Below are positions 35,979 through 44,995 of a stretch of 64,000 nt of DNA, piece by piece. Origin of the DNA: Gammaproteobacteria bacterium. Lineage in GTDB: Bacteria; Pseudomonadota; Gammaproteobacteria; HK1. Within the stretch, counting starts at the first letter, position 1; every line of letters begins with the position of its first letter. The stretch covers positions 124,001 through 188,000 of the forward strand of contig WLWT01000003.1 of NCBI GenBank assembly GCA_012103455.1, written 5' to 3'. Below the pieces are notes generated by a model. It saw only the letters and a list, made by a program, of their open reading frames with translations. It was not told the DNA's origin and ran no database searches. The translations under genes were made by a program, and so were the position numbers.

Positions 35979-36656
35979 TTAGCTCAAGTGAGTGGCAAAG
36001 AACGCCAAAGTACGCTCAAGCGCCACTTTGGCCGCGGCGGCATCGTACGAGCCGCGGTGATCGCAATTGAAGCCGTGCTCGGCGTCGTACATGTGGATGG
36101 GGATCGTGGGATTTTCTTGCCGTACCCGCTCGACCATATCCATGGGAATACCCGCATCGCGCTCGCCGAAGTGCAGCATGGTGGGCACTTTGGGTTTAGC
36201 TGACGGATCGGTGTCCAAAATCTTGGTGATTTGACCGCCGTAGTAGCCAACCGCGCAACCGATGTCCAACTTGCAAGCACACAGGTACGCCAGGGAGCCA
36301 CCCCAGCAGTAACCAACCGTTGCCACTTTGCCTCCTTGGCGGGCCGCCTCCACCGCTGCGCCGATGTCCAAAATCGGCGCGTCCCATCCCATGGGAAATG
36401 CCATATCCCGGCCTATAGCGATGTCATCAGGGTTATAACCGAGTTGCACATCTTTCTTGCTGCGGTCGAACAAAGCCGGTGCAATGGCGAGGTAGCCCTC
36501 TAGGGCGTAGCCGTCAGCCACCTCGCGAATGTGCCCGTTAACGCCGAAGATCTCTTGGATCACGACCACGCCACCCTTGGGTGCACTGGCGGGCTCGGCC
36601 CGGTAAGCGTTGCAAATGTGGCCATCGGATGCGTTGAGTTCGATGAACTGTCCCAT
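35979..36656 (-). CDS. Dienelactone hydrolase-family protein
   Basis: A 225-residue alpha/beta hydrolase with the DLH pattern: VVIQEIFGVNGHIREVADGY, nucleophile Cys117 in GYCWGG, Asp in FGERDAGIP and His in DAEHGFNCD. DLH opens the lactone ring of dienelactone in chloro-aromatic degradation, but many homologues have other ester substrates. It is convergent with the SDR gene 13 bp away. Confidence 0.9.
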   Translation of the reverse strand: MGQFIELNASDGHICNAYRAEPASAPKGGVVVIQEIFGVNGHIREVADGYALEGYLAIAPALFDRSKKDVQLGYNPDDIAIGRDMAFPMGWDAPILDIGAAVEAARQGGKVATVGYCWGGSLAYLCACKLDIGCAVGYYGGQITKILDTDPSAKPKVPTMLHFGERDAGIPMDMVERVRQENPTIPIHMYDAEHGFNCDHRGSYDAAAAKVALERTLAFFATHLS

Positions 36657-36830
36657 TAGTTATGCCTCTATTGTCATGTCTTTGATGTCATATACAGCGG
36701 CGCAATACCCGCGCGGCGATAGTGCAGTAAGACAGCGCCACCGGGAAGGGTGCGCAGGACGGCGGCGGCCGCTATGATCATTTCGCTATGATCATTTGAA
36801 TGAATCCGCACAACTGTAAAAAGAACAACG

Positions 36831-37721
36831 ATGAGTGACCTCGTCAAACACATCGCAGCGGGCGTTTTAAATATCGCCTACCTGGAAGACGGCCCCGCCG
36901 ATGGCCAGCCCGTCATCCTGAGCCACGGCTTTCCCTACGACGTGGAATGTTACGCGCAGGTACGGCCAATCCTGGCCAGTGCCGGTTGCCGGGTCATCAC
37001 ACCGTACCTACGTGGTTATGGCCCGACCCGTTTCCTGGATGCCGGTACCTTGCGCTCGGGACAACAAGCAAGCCTTGCTCATGATCTGCTCGCCCTGATG
37101 GATGCGCTGAACGTCAATAGCGCCATCTTGGCGGGTTATGACTGGGGCGGACGGGCGGGCTGCATCGTCTCCACTCTGTGGCCGCAGCGGGTCAAAGGCT
37201 TAGTGACGGCGGAGGGTTATAACCTTCACAACATCGCCCGCTCCATGGAACCGGCCAGCCCGGAGAACGAGTACCGTTACTGGTATCAGTACTATTTTCA
37301 TAGCGAGCGCGGCCGCGCCGGGCTCAGCACCAACCGCTTCGAGTTGTGCAAACTGCTCTGGCGTCTGTGGTCACCGAAGTGGCGATTTACCGAAGCTCAA
37401 TACGCGGCTACCGCCCGATCTTTCGGCAACCCTGACTTCGTCGATGTGGTGATCCACTCCTACCGTCACCGCTACGCCCTGGTAGCCGGCGATCCCGGCG
37501 TCGAGGCGACGGAGGAGCGCCTGGCCGGGCAGCCGCGTATCGGCGTGTCCACCATCGCTTTGTACGGCGACGCTGATGGTGTTGCGCCGGTGCGCAGCAC
37601 GCCTGACACCGGGGAAGGCTTCAATGGGCGCTTCGCAGCCCGTACGCTTCGCGATGTGGGCCACAATCCGCCGCAGGAAGCACCGGCGGCATTCGCTGAC
37701 GCCATCTTGGCGCTGCGTTGA
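36831..37721 (+). CDS. Epoxide hydrolase-like alpha/beta hydrolase
   Basis: A 296-residue protein with the oxyanion motif SHGFPYDVECY, nucleophile Asp104 in AGYDWGGR (Asp rather than Ser, as in epoxide hydrolases and haloalkane dehalogenases), and the base in VGHNPPQEAP. A cap-domain region follows at residues 130-215. The upstream gap has a 14-bp direct repeat (CGCTATGATCATTT twice). Epoxide hydrolysis is the family reaction; the substrate is inferred only. Confidence 0.85.
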   Translation: MSDLVKHIAAGVLNIAYLEDGPADGQPVILSHGFPYDVECYAQVRPILASAGCRVITPYLRGYGPTRFLDAGTLRSGQQASLAHDLLALMDALNVNSAILAGYDWGGRAGCIVSTLWPQRVKGLVTAEGYNLHNIARSMEPASPENEYRYWYQYYFHSERGRAGLSTNRFELCKLLWRLWSPKWRFTEAQYAATARSFGNPDFVDVVIHSYRHRYALVAGDPGVEATEERLAGQPRIGVSTIALYGDADGVAPVRSTPDTGEGFNGRFAARTLRDVGHNPPQEAPAAFADAILALR

Positions 37722-37775
37722 ACGCCGCATAGTGCGCACCGCCGCCGGCAACCGCCGATCGGAGATATAAAAAGC

Positions 37776-38579
37776 CTACCAGCTATTGCGCAGCTCACGC
37801 AGCTTGATGAACACCGTTTTAGCATCTACCTCATCGGGCAGATCAGGAAAAGCTTCGCGTAACCTAGCGATCACCGAAGGGCTCTGTAGCCTGAAAAAAG
37901 TATTGATCTCCTTCTCCAGCGCCATAGTCGAAATCAAGGCATCGCTTGGATCGCGCGCCGACGCATCACCCAATACCTCTTTGGCCCGTGCATTATCCGG
38001 CTCGCGATCCAGCGTGAATTCCAAATTATTGGTCCAGTAATCATGGCCCGGATAGATGAGCGTGTCGCCGGGTAGCGACACCAACTGCTGCGCGAAAGTA
38101 TCGAACAACTCCGCCGGATGACCGCCGTTATGGCAATTGCCGGCGCCAGCGTTGAACAGCGTATCGCCACAGAACAACGCGGCCTGCTCGGTGCGTGAGA
38201 GCAGACAGATGTGGCTCATGGTATGTCCAGGCGTATCCAAACATTCGAGGGCGACGGTTTTTCCAACCGTGACCACATCGCCTGCGTTGAGTCCTCGATC
38301 CATATTCGGAATACGGCTAGAGGCACCAGCATGGGCCAGGATCTTCGCCCCCGTCGCCGCCACCACCGGGCCATTGCCGCCTATGTGATCGCCGTGTTCG
38401 TGGGTATTCAACACTTGCGTCACCGACCAACCCTTCGCCTTCGCCTTGGCTAAACACTTCTCATGATCCAATGGATCGATAGCGAGCGCCTCACCGCTCT
38501 CGGGACATGCGATCAAATAGTTAAAGTTACGATACGCATTCCCCGTCCAAATCTGCTCAACGATCACATCCGCCTCCAC
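37776..38579 (-). CDS. gloB: Glyoxalase II-like metallo-beta-lactamase-fold hydrolase
   Basis: A 267-residue protein with the binuclear metal motif THEHGDH (His60, His62, Asp64, His65), LDTPGHTMSHICLL, FCGDTLFNAGAGNCH and YPGHDYW. The C-terminal helical extension (EINTFFRLQSPSVIARLREA) is the glutathione-binding part in hydroxyacylglutathione hydrolase. It would hydrolyse S-lactoylglutathione in methylglyoxal detoxification. Identity as GloB rather than a paralogue is likely but not certain. Confidence 0.85.
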   Translation of the reverse strand: MEADVIVEQIWTGNAYRNFNYLIACPESGEALAIDPLDHEKCLAKAKAKGWSVTQVLNTHEHGDHIGGNGPVVAATGAKILAHAGASSRIPNMDRGLNAGDVVTVGKTVALECLDTPGHTMSHICLLSRTEQAALFCGDTLFNAGAGNCHNGGHPAELFDTFAQQLVSLPGDTLIYPGHDYWTNNLEFTLDREPDNARAKEVLGDASARDPSDALISTMALEKEINTFFRLQSPSVIARLREAFPDLPDEVDAKTVFIKLRELRNSW

Positions 38580-38601
38580 TCACTGTTGATTTCACTAATA
38601 A

Positions 38602-38742
38602 GGGCGCCTCTAAAAATAGTCATTGTTTCATGAGTGCAAGGAAGCACCGCGCGCACAACCGCAGTGTATAGGTGATACCTGAGGATTGGAGCACGGAGCT
38701 GACGCCGCAATCGCGGAAAAAGTGCATTTTTTAGAGGTGCCC
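38602..38742 (-). mobile_element. MITE-1 copy C
   Basis: A 141-bp copy with ends GGGCGCCTCTAAAAAT and AGAGGTGCCC, opposite in orientation to copy A, flanked on both sides by ATAA (target duplication). It lies in the gap between gloB and the aminotransferase gene and interrupts nothing. Confidence 0.9.
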
Positions 38743-38806
38743 ATAATTAGGTTTTAGGTGTAAAAAGTCCGCTTACTTTCAGGTGCGTCAAGATAACACC
38801 AGAGGA

Positions 38807-40204
38807 TCAGTTCAACTCGCCCTCATCTTTAAGTGCCAGAACCGCTGCCCGCATAGCCTCAATCGTGCGGCCAACATCGTCATCGGTATGCACACCGGAA
38901 GTGAGGCCGCCTAGCTTACCGGAGATGTCCACGCCTCCGTTCAACAACGCCAAGCGCAGCTTTTTCGCGGCGCTGGTGCCGGAACACGCTTTAATCGCCT
39001 CAAGCGGCCAGTCAAAAGGATCAAAATTCGCCGGATCCACGCCGCCACTCTCACCGCCGGTATAAAAATAAAACGCACTGTGGCTGCCATAACAAGCCCA
39101 AGCCACACCGCTTTCCACCAAAACATCATTGATGCCGCCCCGCAACTGCCGCGCCCGTTCGCTGGCAATCGCACAAACATCTTCTCGTTCGATAACCGAC
39201 AGCGCCGCCAACCCCGATGCGGCACACACCGGATTGGCGTTATAGGTGCCGTGATGGACAATCTTCTCCCGGCCCAGTGCTTGACTCACATCGAAGTCCA
39301 GTAAATCGAGTATGTCTTTGGCGCCGGTGATACAACCGCCAGGCAGACCGCCAGCGACGATCTTGGCGAACGTCGCCATATCGGGCGTCACGCCGAAATG
39401 TGCTTGGGCGCCTCCTGGAGCCACCCTAAAACCGGTGACCACCTCATCGAAAATCAACACGCTGCCTCTGGCGCGGGTGACTTCGCGCAACATGGACAAC
39501 ATGGAATCGCGCAGCGGAACGGCGCCAAAACTACCGCCGGTCGGCTCGAGAATGACGGCAGCGATATCATCGTTCGCTTCGAGCAAAGCTCTGGTACCGG
39601 CTTCATCGTGGGCATCGGCCAACAACACTTGTTCGGCGATACCGTCCAAGACCCCCGGGCTCGGCGTGCCGTCGAAATGGCTGTCCACACCGAAAGCCAC
39701 GTGATCTTGCCACCCATGAAAATGTCCCCTGAACCGCACGATGCGGTTGCGGCCAGTAAAAGCCCGGGCAAGCCTGAGCGCCAGGAGGTTGGCTTCAGTG
39801 CCCGATGAAGTGAACCGCAACCGTTCAGCGCAGGGCACCAGCGCCTGGATACGCTCCCCCCAGCGTATCTCTAGATCATGACCAGCGGCGTAGTGCGTAC
39901 CGAGTTCCAACTGCTCGTGCACGGCCTGCAACACCCGCGGATGGCCGTGGCCCAGGATGAGCGCTCCGTGCCCGCCGTAGTAATCGATATACTCATTGCC
40001 ATCCACATCCCATTTATGGGAACTGGCGGCCCGCTCCACGTACAGCGGATAGGGCCACATCCGCCGTGCGTCGTGCACCAACCCGCTGGGGAATATCCTC
40101 TTCGCGTTCGCCGCCCGGTCCGCCGATCCTTGCGTGCGCGCCCTGAAGGTGGTCTCTATAGGCGAGTTACTGCCCGCGGCTGGCGCTGTCATCGGCGTGC
40201 TCAT
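38807..40204 (-). CDS. Class III aminotransferase (glutamate-1-semialdehyde aminotransferase-like)
   Basis: A 465-residue PLP enzyme from ATG 40204 (MSTPMTAPAAGSNS); a frame extension to 40240 exists. Motifs: YYGGHGALILGHGHPRVLQA, RFTSSGTEANLLALRLARA, LIFDEVVTGFRVAPGGAQAH and the Schiff-base Lys in TFAKIVAGGLPGG, all as in the HemL-like subgroup. The EAGT- and GxF-type substrate residues were not compared, so an amino-transfer role in amine metabolism is as likely as haem synthesis. Confidence 0.85.
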   Translation of the reverse strand: MSTPMTAPAAGSNSPIETTFRARTQGSADRAANAKRIFPSGLVHDARRMWPYPLYVERAASSHKWDVDGNEYIDYYGGHGALILGHGHPRVLQAVHEQLELGTHYAAGHDLEIRWGERIQALVPCAERLRFTSSGTEANLLALRLARAFTGRNRIVRFRGHFHGWQDHVAFGVDSHFDGTPSPGVLDGIAEQVLLADAHDEAGTRALLEANDDIAAVILEPTGGSFGAVPLRDSMLSMLREVTRARGSVLIFDEVVTGFRVAPGGAQAHFGVTPDMATFAKIVAGGLPGGCITGAKDILDLLDFDVSQALGREKIVHHGTYNANPVCAASGLAALSVIEREDVCAIASERARQLRGGINDVLVESGVAWACYGSHSAFYFYTGGESGGVDPANFDPFDWPLEAIKACSGTSAAKKLRLALLNGGVDISGKLGGLTSGVHTDDDVGRTIEAMRAAVLALKDEGELN

Positions 40205-40247
40205 GTCACACGCTCCTCTGTGTCTGTTCTGAAGCTGCATGGTCGCG

Positions 40248-40877
40248 CTAATGCACCGCTTTGCACAAGAGAGAACGAGGCAGGCAGTTCATCACCTCTT
40301 GCCAGCGGACCTGAGCACCGGCGCACGAGGATGCTATGTTCGATAAACGCGCCGCCCATCGCAGCCGCGCAACCCTCGGTGGCGGAGATTCGGTGGTGAT
40401 CAGATCGTAGTGTTGTGAGCGTAGTTCCAGTACAGCGCGGCCATCGCCGTGGCAAACCCTCAAGCGCGGAGCATCGATAACACTAGCATTGGTGCTAGCG
40501 AACTGTGGCGCCGTTGCGATTACCCGATCATTGAGCTTGGCAACATCAATGTTTTGGATGCTCTGATGAAGAGCAATAGCGGCGGCGGTATTACCTACAC
40601 CAAAACCGATTACCAAAGCATCACGAGGGCCGCGCTGTGCCAACAAGGGTAAATGAGCCATTAAGCGCATATAAGTTTGCGCGCCACGGGCAGTGCCGGA
40701 CATGGGATGTCCATCGAAATACAGACGTTTGCCTTGGGGGGCATCGGCGACAAAAGTGGTGTGTGCCGCGTTGCTCATTGCGGTATGCACGGGCAGTTGC
40801 GCGAGCGCCCTGCTCGGATCCACTAAGCCGCGACGCCTAACGCCGGTATTGACAACATAAAATTCGCATCCCATCAT
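40248..40877 (-). pseudogene. Spermidine synthase-like methyltransferase-fold protein, broken
   Basis: Reads ADAPQGKRLYFDGHPMSGTA, DALVIGFGVGNTAAAIALHQ (cofactor loop), RVCHGDGRAVLELRSQHYDL, then ITTESPP, matching the spermidine-synthase-like domain of fused MFS-SpeE proteins. After ESPP the sequence is out of frame and the last third of the domain is missing. The N-terminal transporter part is absent too. An isolated fragment. Confidence 0.7.
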
Positions 40878-41453
40878 TCAACCACTTGGTTAAATGAAGG
40901 CAACATCCCATGAATCTTCACACCCTAGGTACCGAATCCAGCGAATACATGGCGCAGCGCGAAGCCCTGTGGCAAGCGGAAGTCGCCCTCAAAGAGCAAC
41001 GCGAAGCAGTGGCGGCACTGCGCCGCGCCTTGCCACTGACCACCCCGGTGACAACGGACTACCGCTTTCAGGCGTGCAAAGTGGGCGATGACACCATTGA
41101 CGAGATCGGCTTGGACGGATGTTTCCGCGACGGCAACAACACCGCGATCATGATGCAATTCATGTACGGCAAAGCACAGAAAAATGCTTGCCCCATGTGC
41201 GCCATGTGGACGGACGGCTATAGCGGCGTTATTGCACACATCAACCAGCGGGCCAGCTTCAGCGTGGTCGTGGCCGGCGAATTGGAATCATTTCGCGACT
41301 TCGCCCGCTCGCGCGGCTGGAACCCGCAACTACAACTCCTGAGCGCCGCCGGATCCACCTTCAAGGCAGACTTGAGCATGGAGACACCGGATGGTTCGCA
41401 GCTCCCGGGGGTTTCCGTGTTCGTGCGTAAAGCAGGCCAGATCTATCACCAGT

Positions 41454-42734
41454 CACTGCTGTCCCACAAACTTTTGAATGAGCTTAGAATCAAAGACTAT
41501 TCTGCGCTGATTTGTTAGAATAGAGGTCCAGAATATCTTTCAATATCAACAGGATAATAGCCTTGAGTCACAGTAACAGCGTATTTTCACAGCTGCTAAA
41601 ACTGATTTCTAGACATGAATTTGAAACCCTTGCAAAGACCCACCATAAAGGCCGTGTATTGAGGACAATGTCACGCTGGTCACAGTTTGTGGCGTTGAGT
41701 TTTGCCCAACTCGCCGGTCGCTGTAGTTTGCGAGATATTGTCAGCAATCTGGATAAACAACGCCGCAAAAGTTACCATTTGGGTATCGGTAAGGTCAGTC
41801 GAAGTTCTCTGGCTCGTGTTAACGAGCAACAGCCTTATCAACTCTACGAAGGATTATTTTGGAAGCTGCTGGCACGATGTCAAAGCTTGGCGCCTAGGCA
41901 TGGGTTTCGTTTTAAAAATAAGCTTTATTCCTTGGATGCATCGACCATTGATTTATGCTTATCACTATTTCCTTGGGCCAAATTTCGCAAGACCAAAGGC
42001 GCGATTAAACTACATGTTGGTCTGGACCATGATGGTTTTTTACCGGTCTTTATGACTATTACCGAAGGCAAACAACAAGATATTACACAAGGCCGTAGTT
42101 TAGAACTGGATGCGGGTTCTATTGTGGTGTTTGATCGTGGCTATACGGACTTCACGTGGTTTAACTTGCTCAATTCAAAGGGGATTTATTTTGTCACCCG
42201 GTTGAAAGCCAATACAAAATACCGAGTGATTTCTCGCCATCCGGTGAATAAAGAGCAGGGCATTACCTCAGATCAGACGCTGATTTTAACGGGCCCTAAA
42301 GCCGATACCTGTCCGATTAAGTTGCGCCGGATGGGTTATCGGGACCCACAGACCGGCAAGCATTACGTCTTTCTCACCAATCAATTCGAATTGACTGCCA
42401 AAACCATTGCAGATATTTATAAGTCGCGTTGGCAAATTGAGTTATTTTTCAAATGCATCAAACAAAATTTGAAGATTAAGTCATTCGTAGGGACGTCAAA
42501 AAATGCTGTCATGACTCAAATATGGGTCGCTATGTGTATGTGTTTAATGGTTGCTTACCTGAAATTCTGTAGCAAACTCGATTTAAGCATTCAACAGATT
42601 ATTCGACTCTTTCAAGTCAATTTATTTGAGCGAAGAGACCTGTGGGGACTACTCAAAGGAGACCCTCCAGGCCCTATTGAAACTCAGGTCCAGATACAGT
42701 TTACATTCTCATGAAAGTTTATGGGACAGCAGTG
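41454..42734 (+). mobile_element. IS4-type insertion sequence, copy 2
   Basis: An element of 1,281 bp, ends CACTGCTGTCCCA and TGGGACAGCAGTG, with perfect 9-bp duplication ATCACCAGT (41445-41453 and 42735-42743). Same length as copy 1. Confidence 0.95.
41563..42714 (+). CDS. IS4-family DDE transposase, copy 2
   Basis: A 383-residue protein from TTG 41563 (SHSNSVFSQLLKLISRHEFE). From about residue 65 it is nearly identical to copy 1, with the same SIVVFDRGYTDFTWFN and IYKSRWQIELFFKCIKQN catalytic segments. The N-terminal 60 residues differ at roughly ten sites. Intact and probably able to move itself and MITE-2. Confidence 0.92.
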   Translation: MSHSNSVFSQLLKLISRHEFETLAKTHHKGRVLRTMSRWSQFVALSFAQLAGRCSLRDIVSNLDKQRRKSYHLGIGKVSRSSLARVNEQQPYQLYEGLFWKLLARCQSLAPRHGFRFKNKLYSLDASTIDLCLSLFPWAKFRKTKGAIKLHVGLDHDGFLPVFMTITEGKQQDITQGRSLELDAGSIVVFDRGYTDFTWFNLLNSKGIYFVTRLKANTKYRVISRHPVNKEQGITSDQTLILTGPKADTCPIKLRRMGYRDPQTGKHYVFLTNQFELTAKTIADIYKSRWQIELFFKCIKQNLKIKSFVGTSKNAVMTQIWVAMCMCLMVAYLKFCSKLDLSIQQIIRLFQVNLFERRDLWGLLKGDPPGPIETQVQIQFTFS

Positions 42735-42939
42735 ATCACCAGTACACCGCATCGGCCCTGATGGGCGACGGCCACTTCCGCGGCATGGATCTGTTCTCGC
42801 CGGTGTGGCATTACTTTGACCTCACCCCCGAAGGCCGCGGCGACTTTATGCCTAGCCTTTCCTACGCGGACTAACTGCGTCTCCTAGCGCTAATGCCGCC
42901 GCCTGACCGATCCCCACGAATTCATACAGGAAGGCAGCA

Positions 42940-43101
42940 ATGGATGCCATGAAGAAAACCCAAACAGACCATGCCCGAGCGACATATGGAGCACTGCCTT
43001 CAAGTGGTAAATCAAGGTATGTTGCCTCTCTAGTCGAGACTAGTGGTAGTCAGGCAGAAGTCGCTGAGCTTCTAGATTTATCTCCAGGTCGAATTTGTTA
43101 A
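42940..43101 (+). pseudogene. Short HTH-like ORF ending at an in-frame TAA
   Basis: ATG 42940, preceded by CAGGAAGGCAGCA, encodes 53 residues including YVASLVETSGSQAEVAELLD and LSPGRIC, a helix-turn-helix-like segment. The stop is followed in frame by LVRLERNRKNGK, so a CAA-to-TAA change may have cut the recognition helix. The rest of 42875-43344 is AT-rich with no other gene I can support. Confidence 0.35.
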
Positions 43102-43344
43102 TTAGTTCGATTGGAACGTAATCGAAAAAATGGAAAGTAGCTCAAAAAATCAAAGAAAGTATTGCAATTGCCTGCAAAAGAGAGTTTTATGAATCGCAGC
43201 CTTCAAGCAAAAAAGGAGGGTCAAAAAAGAGGACCCAAAAAAGGAGGATATGTTCTAATAGCATTCGTTAAACAAAAGCGCTACCCCTGAGTGCTACCAA
43301 CACCCAAAGGCAGCTAACCACAACCGATAAACAAGGTATCAATC

Positions 43345-43611
43345 ATGGCTAAGAACCATCATAAGCCAGAGTCCCGCTCGGCTAAAGCAAAATTACCCTA
43401 CTCCCGCCGTCTTAAAGTCCATTCAGGGCATTACGGCCACCCATCTACCAGCAACCCGTCCGGTTACCGCAAACCCATACCCGTGCCGTGGATACAACTC
43501 AAAGGCTATTGGCTCGGTCAAGCGGGCTTTACCATCGGCATCGAGCTTGAAGTCAAGATCAGCCAACAGCGTATGGTGATTACCTCCGCTTCTTCTGGTT
43601 GTACAACTTAA
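43345..43611 (+). CDS. SymE-like toxin-family protein (cassette)
   Basis: An 88-residue basic protein. The C-terminal part PVPWIQLKGYWLGQAGFTIG, then IELEVKISQQRMVI matches the SymE family pattern (PxIxLKGxWLxxAGFxxGxxVxVxV). The N-terminus is Lys/Arg-rich (KSRSAKAKLPYSRRLKV-like). SymE is an SOS-induced, AbrB-fold toxin repressed by an antisense RNA; whether a SymR-like RNA exists here cannot be seen. It ends before an attC site, so it is a gene cassette. Confidence 0.8.
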   Translation: MAKNHHKPESRSAKAKLPYSRRLKVHSGHYGHPSTSNPSGYRKPIPVPWIQLKGYWLGQAGFTIGIELEVKISQQRMVITSASSGCTT

Positions 43612-43672
43612 GGTTATATTGGGCTAAAGTAAGTGGCCAGCGTCAGATGGGCGCTGGCCTAACAAAAGCCTG

Positions 43673-43746
43673 ACCTAACAAAAGCATTGAGACGGATTGG
43701 CCCATCGCTACGCGAATGTTCCAGCCGCTCATACAGCCCGTTATGA
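43673..43746 (+). other. attC site after the SymE cassette
   Basis: ACCTAAC (43673-43679) and GTTATGA (43740-43746) bound a 74-bp imperfect palindrome. GCATTGAGACGGATTGG pairs with CCAGCCGCTCATACAGC, with unpaired bases. Just upstream a second CCTAACAAAAGC (43668) duplicates the left box. Plus-strand orientation. Confidence 0.8.
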
Positions 43747-43758
43747 AGTACGGAGGAA

Positions 43759-44342
43759 ATGATGCAGAGAACAGAAAATAAATATCAGTTTTCCAAAGAT
43801 CAGGGAGGCATTGAACCACATCAAAAATTACACTCCAAAAATTGGTGTGTTTGGAGATACTGGCGTCGGAAAATCATCGCTTTGCAACTCACTTTTCGGA
43901 AAAGATATCGCGAGTGTTAGCGACGTAGAGGCTTGTACAAGGGAAATACAAGAGATAAATCTACAGCCATCTGAAAAAAGGGGGAATGATACTTGTTGAT
44001 GTCCCTGGGTTGGGTGAAGACCCCGACAGGCATGATGAGTACATTAAGCTGTATGACACTCTTGTGAAGGAACTGGATTTGTTGCTATGGGTAATAAAAG
44101 CGGATGACAGAAAATATGCATTTTCCAGAGAGGCAATAAAGGAGAATGTTTCGAAAGACGCAAAAAAGGAAGTTAAGCGTGGGGTGTTAGAGTATCTTAA
44201 AGAAGTAGCTGGTGCGGTGAAAGACATTGCTGTTGATGTGATTGAAGAGGTTTGGGATAAACTCAAACCGAGCTGGTGCCTTGGTAAAATACTTCTAACA
44301 CCGCTAATCCAACCGCGCCAAAGGCACGCGCGGTTGGATTAG
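43759..44342 (+). pseudogene. Dynamin/YfjP-like GTPase cassette, frameshifted
   Basis: ATG 43759 has a strong GGAGG site. Frame 1 is lost within 20 codons. Frame 2 (43811-43999) has the P-loop KIGVFGDTGVGKSSLCNSLF. Frame 3 (43986-44342) has MILVDVPGLGEDPDRHDEYI (G3) and LLLWVIKADDRKYAFS (G4-like). The second shift falls at A6G5 near 43977. The middle of the G domain after G4 is shortened before a helical C-terminus, so a deletion also occurred. The tail runs into the following palindrome. Related GTPases are found in defence and envelope-stress contexts. Confidence 0.65.
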
Positions 44343-44353
44343 CGGTGTTAGCC
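44293..44353 (+). other. Perfect palindrome in attC position
   Basis: CTAACACCGCTAATCC plus AACCGCGC, then a nine-base loop, then the exact reverse complement, ending GTTAGCC: a perfect 24-bp stem. The ends TTCTAAC and GTTAGCC resemble core boxes, and the site lies between two cassette genes. True attC sites carry extrahelical bases, which are absent here, so it may be an unusual attC, a terminator or a degenerate repeat. Confidence 0.5.
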
Positions 44354-44406
44354 ATTCACGAAAGGTTGATGCCAATGGGCACACGCGTGTGCTATCCTTA
44401 CAGGCC

Positions 44407-44681
44407 ATGAAGCCAATCAATTGGAATTCCACTAAAAACCAGCAATTAATTGCAGAGCGTGACATTTCTTTGAGGATATTGTGTTCTATATGCAACAGGG
44501 ACAACTACTAGGCGATGTCAAACACCCAAATAGCGAAAAATATCCAGGGCAGCGGATATATGTTATTGACGTTGACGGGTATGTGTATCTGGTGCCATAT
44601 GTCGAAGATCGAAAAGAAATATTCCTAAAAACGGTAATTCCTAGCAGAAAAGCCACCAAGCAGTATCTTGGAGAAAAGTGA
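44407..44681 (+). pseudogene. BrnT-like toxin gene, one-base deletion
   Basis: From ATG 44407: MKPINWNSTKNQQLIAERDI, then SL in the wrong frame. With one more T at the T3 run 44469-44471 it continues FEDIVFYMQQGQLLGDVKHP, NQR-like GQRIYVIDVDGYVYLVPYVE and EIFLKTVIPSRKATKQYL, a BrnT-type (RelE-fold) toxin of 91 residues. The gene length of 275 nt, one short of a codon multiple, agrees. The antitoxin gene overlaps the stop by one base and remains intact, so the toxin may have been lost first. Confidence 0.75.
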
Positions 44682-44995
44682 TGAACGAATATAAACTTAG
44701 CGAAGAGGAGCAAGAAATCCTAGACGCTTTTGAGGCAGGTGAACTCAAGCCTGTACTTACACCTAAGCGCAAAAAATATCTTCAATCGATAGCGGAAGAA
44801 ACTTTCAAAAAAGATAAGCGTATTAATATTAGAATTTCTAATCGTGATTTAACCTTGCTTCAAAGACGTGCGCTTGAGGAAGGTATTCCGTATCAGACAT
44901 TGGTTTCCAGCATTTTGCATAAATATGTCTCAGGTGGGCTACACGATGTCATGGCTAACAAAGCGTTCGAGCGGACGCAAAAGATGCGCCGCTGA
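44681..44995 (+). CDS. BrnA/CopG-like antitoxin
   Basis: A 104-residue acidic-to-basic protein from ATG 44681 (a GTG one codon upstream is possible). The N-terminus MNEYKLSEEEQEILDAFEAG would bind the toxin; the C-terminal KRINIRISNRDLTLLQRRAL, then EEGIPYQTLVSSILHKY is a ribbon-helix-helix DNA-binding domain, as in antitoxins that repress their own operon. Its last 13 residues (ANKAFERTQKMRR) are encoded by the attC site. Partner of the broken BrnT-like toxin. Confidence 0.8.
   Translation: MNEYKLSEEEQEILDAFEAGELKPVLTPKRKKYLQSIAEETFKKDKRINIRISNRDLTLLQRRALEEGIPYQTLVSSILHKYVSGGLHDVMANKAFERTQKMRR

Larger units (their letters stand above)
40910..42874 (+). pseudogene. DUF899 (thioredoxin-like) gene split by an IS
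   Basis: 40910-41453 encodes the first 181 residues, including KNACPMCAMWTDGYSG, the CPxC motif of DUF899 proteins, and FSVVVAGELESFRDFARSRG. The reading frame resumes after the IS at 42735 with YTASALMGDGHFRGMDLFSP, then YFDLTPEGRGDFMPSLSYAD, the family C-terminus. Target duplication ATCACCAGT flanks the IS, and precise loss of the IS plus one copy restores a 227-residue ORF (YHQYTAS junction). Confidence 0.9.
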
